A DNA stretch of 8,582 nt from Chitinophagaceae bacterium (GTDB lineage Bacteria > Bacteroidota > Bacteroidia > Chitinophagales > Chitinophagaceae): assembly GCA_003136915.1 (NCBI GenBank), contig PLEB01000332.1, positions 1 to 8,582 on the forward strand. Direction: 5' to 3'. The notes beneath the pieces are model-generated. The model had not been told where the DNA came from. It saw nothing but the letters and a program-made list of their open reading frames with translations, and searched no databases. Made by a program: the position numbers and the translations under genes. This document shows positions 6,525-8,582 of the stretch, one piece after another. Within the stretch, counting starts at the first letter, position 1. Each line of letters begins with the position of its first letter.

Positions 6525-7901
6525 TCATTTGTTTAGAATGGGTTGTCCCTGATTCTTAATTTCTTTTTCCGCAGCTCCCAGCATCGCGGCTAATGATAGG
6601 TTTACATCCTCGTCTGTGGTTGCCCAGGAGCTAACGCTGATGCGCATTGCTGTTTTCCCCTGCCAGTTTGTTCCCCCGCACCAGCAGGTTCCTTCTTCCT
6701 GAATCCTTTTTATCACACCCAGCGTGGTGGCCGAATCGCCAAAACTAACGAGCACCTGGTTAATCACCACATCGTTCAGGATGGTAAAGCCGGCCTTCTT
6801 AAGACCATCTGCAAATTTCCGCGCGTGCCTGCAATTGCTTTCGATCATATCACTCAGACCCTTTCTGCCCAGCGATTTCAAGGCAGCCCAAATGGGAACT
6901 CCACGAGCTTGCCTGGACATATCCGGCACCAATTGAAGTGGTTCCCTTTGGCTGATTTCCGGTAGGTAGGCAGCCGAGGCTGAAAGTGCAGTCAAAAGAG
7001 TTTGTTTATCCTTTACAAATACCAATCCGCTATCATAAGGAACATTGAGCCATTTATGAGCATCGGTCCCTATGGAATCTGCCAGTTCAATACCCCTTAC
7101 GAGATGCCTTAATTTTTCGGAAACGCCTGCCCATAGACCAAAAGCGCCATCGATATGGATCCAGGTATTTTCCCTGTTTACATTTCTGCAAATTTCTTCT
7201 ATGGGGTCGAATGCTCCGCTATTTACATTGCCTGCCTGCAGGCAGAGAACGGTTGGCCCTTTAAATTGCGGAATCTTTTCGGCCATGATCCTGCCCTGGT
7301 TATCTGACGGGACCCTGACAATTCTTTCTCTTCCAAATCCAACCAGGTTTAAGGCCTTTAAGAGACTAACATGCACTTCATCTCCGGTTATCACGGTAAT
7401 TTCAGGGGCATTAAACAATCCCTGGCCTTCAGCGTCCCAACCCGCCTTTTTTAATAATGAATGACGGGCTGCCGCCAGAGCTGTAAAATTTGCCATAGTC
7501 GCGCCTGTTACAAACCCGACCGCCGTGTTCGCCGGCAATCCAAAAATATTCAAGAGCCATTCGCTGCTGATTTCTTCCAATAAAGCAGCAATTGGCGACA
7601 TCACAGAAAGACCTGCATTCTGGTCCCAAACTGTTGCCAGCAATTTAGCTGACATGGCTGCCGGCAGGCTGCCTCCGCAAACAAATCCAAAGTATCGGCC
7701 GCCGGTAGATTTAACTGTAGCCCGGGAACCTTTAGCATTTAACAAGGACAATACCCCGGATGCATCCATCGGATTTTCAGGAAACGGTTCAACGAGTTCA
7801 TGCATTTTTTTTAAAGATTCCCTTGAGGGATAGACTGGATTATTCTTGCTTTCGGATATATAGCTCTCAGCAATTTCGGCGAAATCATTTATGATATTCA
7901 T
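6525..7901 (-). CDS. Group II PLP-dependent amino-acid decarboxylase family protein
   Basis: A 458-aa cytoplasmic fold-type I PLP enzyme of the pyridoxal-dependent decarboxylase family (aromatic amino-acid decarboxylase-like). Visible residues are TGAT (132-135) in the phosphate-binding region, H177 stacking on the PLP ring (DEVH), D251 contacting the pyridine nitrogen (HIDGAFG) and the Schiff-base lysine K283 (TDAHKWLN). D251 to K283 is 32 residues, the same as D271 to K303 in human AADC. Y312 lies 29 residues after K283, matching the catalytic-loop Tyr332 of AADC, which supports decarboxylation rather than another PLP reaction. Databases often give such proteins the vague label 'aspartate aminotransferase family'. 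The substrate is not readable from sequence, and no transporter or pathway partner lies next to it. A -7-like box 28 bp upstream suggests its own promoter. The next gene on this strand starts 147 bp further on. Confidence 0.88.
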   Translation of the reverse strand: MNIINDFAEIAESYISESKNNPVYPSRESLKKMHELVEPFPENPMDASGVLSLLNAKGSRATVKSTGGRYFGFVCGGSLPAAMSAKLLATVWDQNAGLSVMSPIAALLEEISSEWLLNIFGLPANTAVGFVTGATMANFTALAAARHSLLKKAGWDAEGQGLFNAPEITVITGDEVHVSLLKALNLVGFGRERIVRVPSDNQGRIMAEKIPQFKGPTVLCLQAGNVNSGAFDPIEEICRNVNRENTWIHIDGAFGLWAGVSEKLRHLVRGIELADSIGTDAHKWLNVPYDSGLVFVKDKQTLLTALSASAAYLPEISQREPLQLVPDMSRQARGVPIWAALKSLGRKGLSDMIESNCRHARKFADGLKKAGFTILNDVVINQVLVSFGDSATTLGVIKRIQEEGTCWCGGTNWQGKTAMRISVSSWATTDEDVNLSLAAMLGAAEKEIKNQGQPILNK

Positions 7902-7917
7902 GAGGCTGAATTATTTG

Positions 7918-7985
7918 TTCGGGTGTATGCAAACCTAAGAATATTTTCAAAAAAGGGCTTCGCTTATATTCGGAGTATGCAAATC
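7918..7985. repeat. Direct repeat TTCGG-(N)-GTATGCAAA, two copies 50 bp apart
   Basis: Copy one (7918-7934) and copy two (7969-7985) share TTCGG followed by GTATGCAAA and a final C, differing by a 1-2 nt insertion and one substitution. The GTATGCAAA cores begin at 7925 and 7975, exactly 50 bp apart, or close to five helical turns. Both lie upstream of the decarboxylase on the minus strand, where they read TTTGCATAC and overlap -7-like sequence (TAGGTTTGC and TGGATTTGC). Tandem regulator sites or a duplicated promoter segment would both fit. Confidence 0.5.
7930..7937 (-). promoter_or_regulatory. Candidate Bacteroidota -7 box for the decarboxylase gene
   Basis: Read on the minus strand this is TAGGTTTG followed by C, an exact match to TAnnTTTG, ending 28 bp before the decarboxylase ATG. 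That would give a short leader of about 20 nt. No clear -33 TTG is found 19-21 bp upstream; the nearest TTG is only about 10 bp away, so confidence is moderate. The box overlaps the first copy of a repeated TTTGCATAC element. Confidence 0.4.
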
Positions 7986-8049
7986 CAGGATTAAGTAAAG
8001 CTGGAGATGGTCCAAATCCTAAACTCCAGAGTGAATATCTGGACCGAAT
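7968..8049. repeat. Imperfect inverted repeat with nested small dyads
   Basis: The ends are ATTCGG (7968-7973) and CCGAAT (8044-8049). Nested inside are GGTCCA (8009-8014) with TGGACC (8040-8045), TCCAGA (8025-8030) with TCTGGA (8038-8043, 7-nt loop), and TCCAG (7984-7988) with CTGGA (8001-8005). Several of these pairings exclude each other. No T-run follows, so it is not a simple terminator. It may be a degenerate intergenic repeat or a structured non-coding segment. Confidence 0.45.
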
Positions 8050-8066
8050 TACATTAAATGCCAATA

Positions 8067-8102
8067 AAAAACCGGAAACTCAATGATGAGCTCCCGGTTT
8101 TT
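8067..8102 (-). terminator. Intrinsic terminator of the right-edge hypothetical gene
   Basis: Arms of 15 nt (8067-8081 and 8088-8102) enclose a 6-nt loop. Read as minus-strand RNA, the stem pairs fully with a GC-rich centre and two G-U wobbles, ending in a U-run. Read as plus-strand RNA, the same two positions become A-C mismatches, so the structure fits termination on the minus strand better. It starts 21 bp after the stop codon of the gene at 8124, and no plus-strand gene reaches it. Confidence 0.85.
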
Positions 8103-8123
8103 ATTATATAAAGAACCTTAACC

Positions 8124-8582
8124 TTAACTAAATAATCCGCCTTTCTTCAACTCTCTTACACCTTCGCCAATCTTGAATCCGTTATGATAGATTTCAATCT
8201 TGTAATTGCCTTGCATGAAATTAGTATTTTGTTTCCACGCAAACTGAACGGATTTGGTTTTGCCTGCTTCGATGTCAACAGGAACCTTGGCTGTAAAGAT
8301 CTTGTCTCCTTCGTCGCGGCTGGCAAATGTTCCAGATCCTAATGCAGGCACTGAAATTGGTTTGCCGTCCGGGCCTGTGATGCAAACATAAACATCTGTC
8401 TGGCCATTTTGAGCTATACGGTTATTCACATCAAAGGAGATGATCAGTTTGTCAACACGCTTTGCTGTGGTTGTAACTTTTTCTTTACCATTCTTCCTGT
8501 CTTGAACAGGTGTAACTGCAATGTTGGACGCGTTCAAAGTAGAAGCGATGTCCACTTTCTTTTCGAGGTCTTCTTTTGCGGT
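8124..8582 (-). CDS. Hypothetical protein, 3' part only (runs off the right edge)
   Basis: The reading frame stays open to the window edge, so the true start lies outside; the GTG at 8553-8555 is an internal codon, not a start. About 152 C-terminal residues are visible. The first of these (TAKEDLEKKVDIASTLNA) are charged and helical, like the end of a coiled coil. The remainder is beta-rich and resembles a small immunoglobulin-like sandwich: KRVDKLIISFDVNN, then TDVYVCITGPDGKPI, then KSVQFAWKQNTNFMQGNYKIEIYHNGFKIGE in pieces, ending in KKGGLFS. I recall similar C-termini in Bacteroidota hypothetical proteins that begin with a membrane helix and coiled coil, but this is memory, not a search result. 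Function is unknown. A strong terminator follows, so it is the last gene of its transcript. Confidence 0.8.
   Translation of the reverse strand, partial: TAKEDLEKKVDIASTLNASNIAVTPVQDRKNGKEKVTTTAKRVDKLIISFDVNNRIAQNGQTDVYVCITGPDGKPISVPALGSGTFASRDEGDKIFTAKVPVDIEAGKTKSVQFAWKQNTNFMQGNYKIEIYHNGFKIGEGVRELKKGGLFS

Noticed and set aside
8553..8555. GTG as start codon of the right-edge gene
   Set aside because: The frame continues open upstream through TAKEDLEKK to the window edge, and that peptide joins smoothly to the rest as a charged helix, so the GTG is internal and the gene is truncated by the window.

Overview
The window looks like chromosomal DNA from a member of the Bacteroidota. The evidence is A-rich start regions without Shine-Dalgarno sequences, candidate promoters of the TAnnTTTG type used by this phylum, an outer-membrane barrel protein ending in Phe with an '...FGQ' style signal peptide, and protein types (a Cys-motif GMC oxidoreductase, a 'KIGEGVR..KKGGLFS' C-terminus) that I associate with Chitinophaga/Cytophaga-like bacteria. 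The genus cannot be resolved from the sequence. There are no RNA genes, CRISPR arrays, insertion sequences or phage genes.

Left part (89-4871, plus strand): four co-oriented genes that look like a sugar or sugar-acid oxidation cassette. They are an IlvD/Edd-family sugar-acid dehydratase, a short-chain dehydrogenase 19 bp downstream, a small four-helix membrane protein of unknown function, and a GMC-family flavoprotein dehydrogenase. The first pair is probably one transcription unit. A 107-bp gap with a -7-like box (TAAATTTG) and a small dyad suggests that the membrane protein and GMC gene may have their own promoter. A plausible but unproven scheme is that the GMC enzyme and/or the SDR oxidises a sugar or sugar acid, and the dehydratase converts the aldonate to a 2-keto-3-deoxy acid. 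No lactonase, aldolase or transporter is visible, so the pathway is incomplete within the window.

Right part (4875-8582, minus strand): a secreted protein of unknown function with a cysteine-rich N-terminal region and a C-terminal outer-membrane beta-barrel, whose stop codon lies 3 bp from that of the GMC gene; a group II PLP-dependent decarboxylase with all recognisable catalytic residues; a 222-bp intergenic region with direct and inverted repeats and a strong intrinsic terminator; and the 3' part of a hypothetical protein that runs off the right edge. These genes have no evident functional link to the left cassette.

The points most worth a second look are the GMC enzyme (Cys-x5-Cys-x3-Cys motif, Ser in place of the usual catalytic Asn/His, and a four-helix membrane protein where a small partner subunit might be expected), the Cys-rich barrel protein, and the repeat-rich intergenic region upstream of the decarboxylase.
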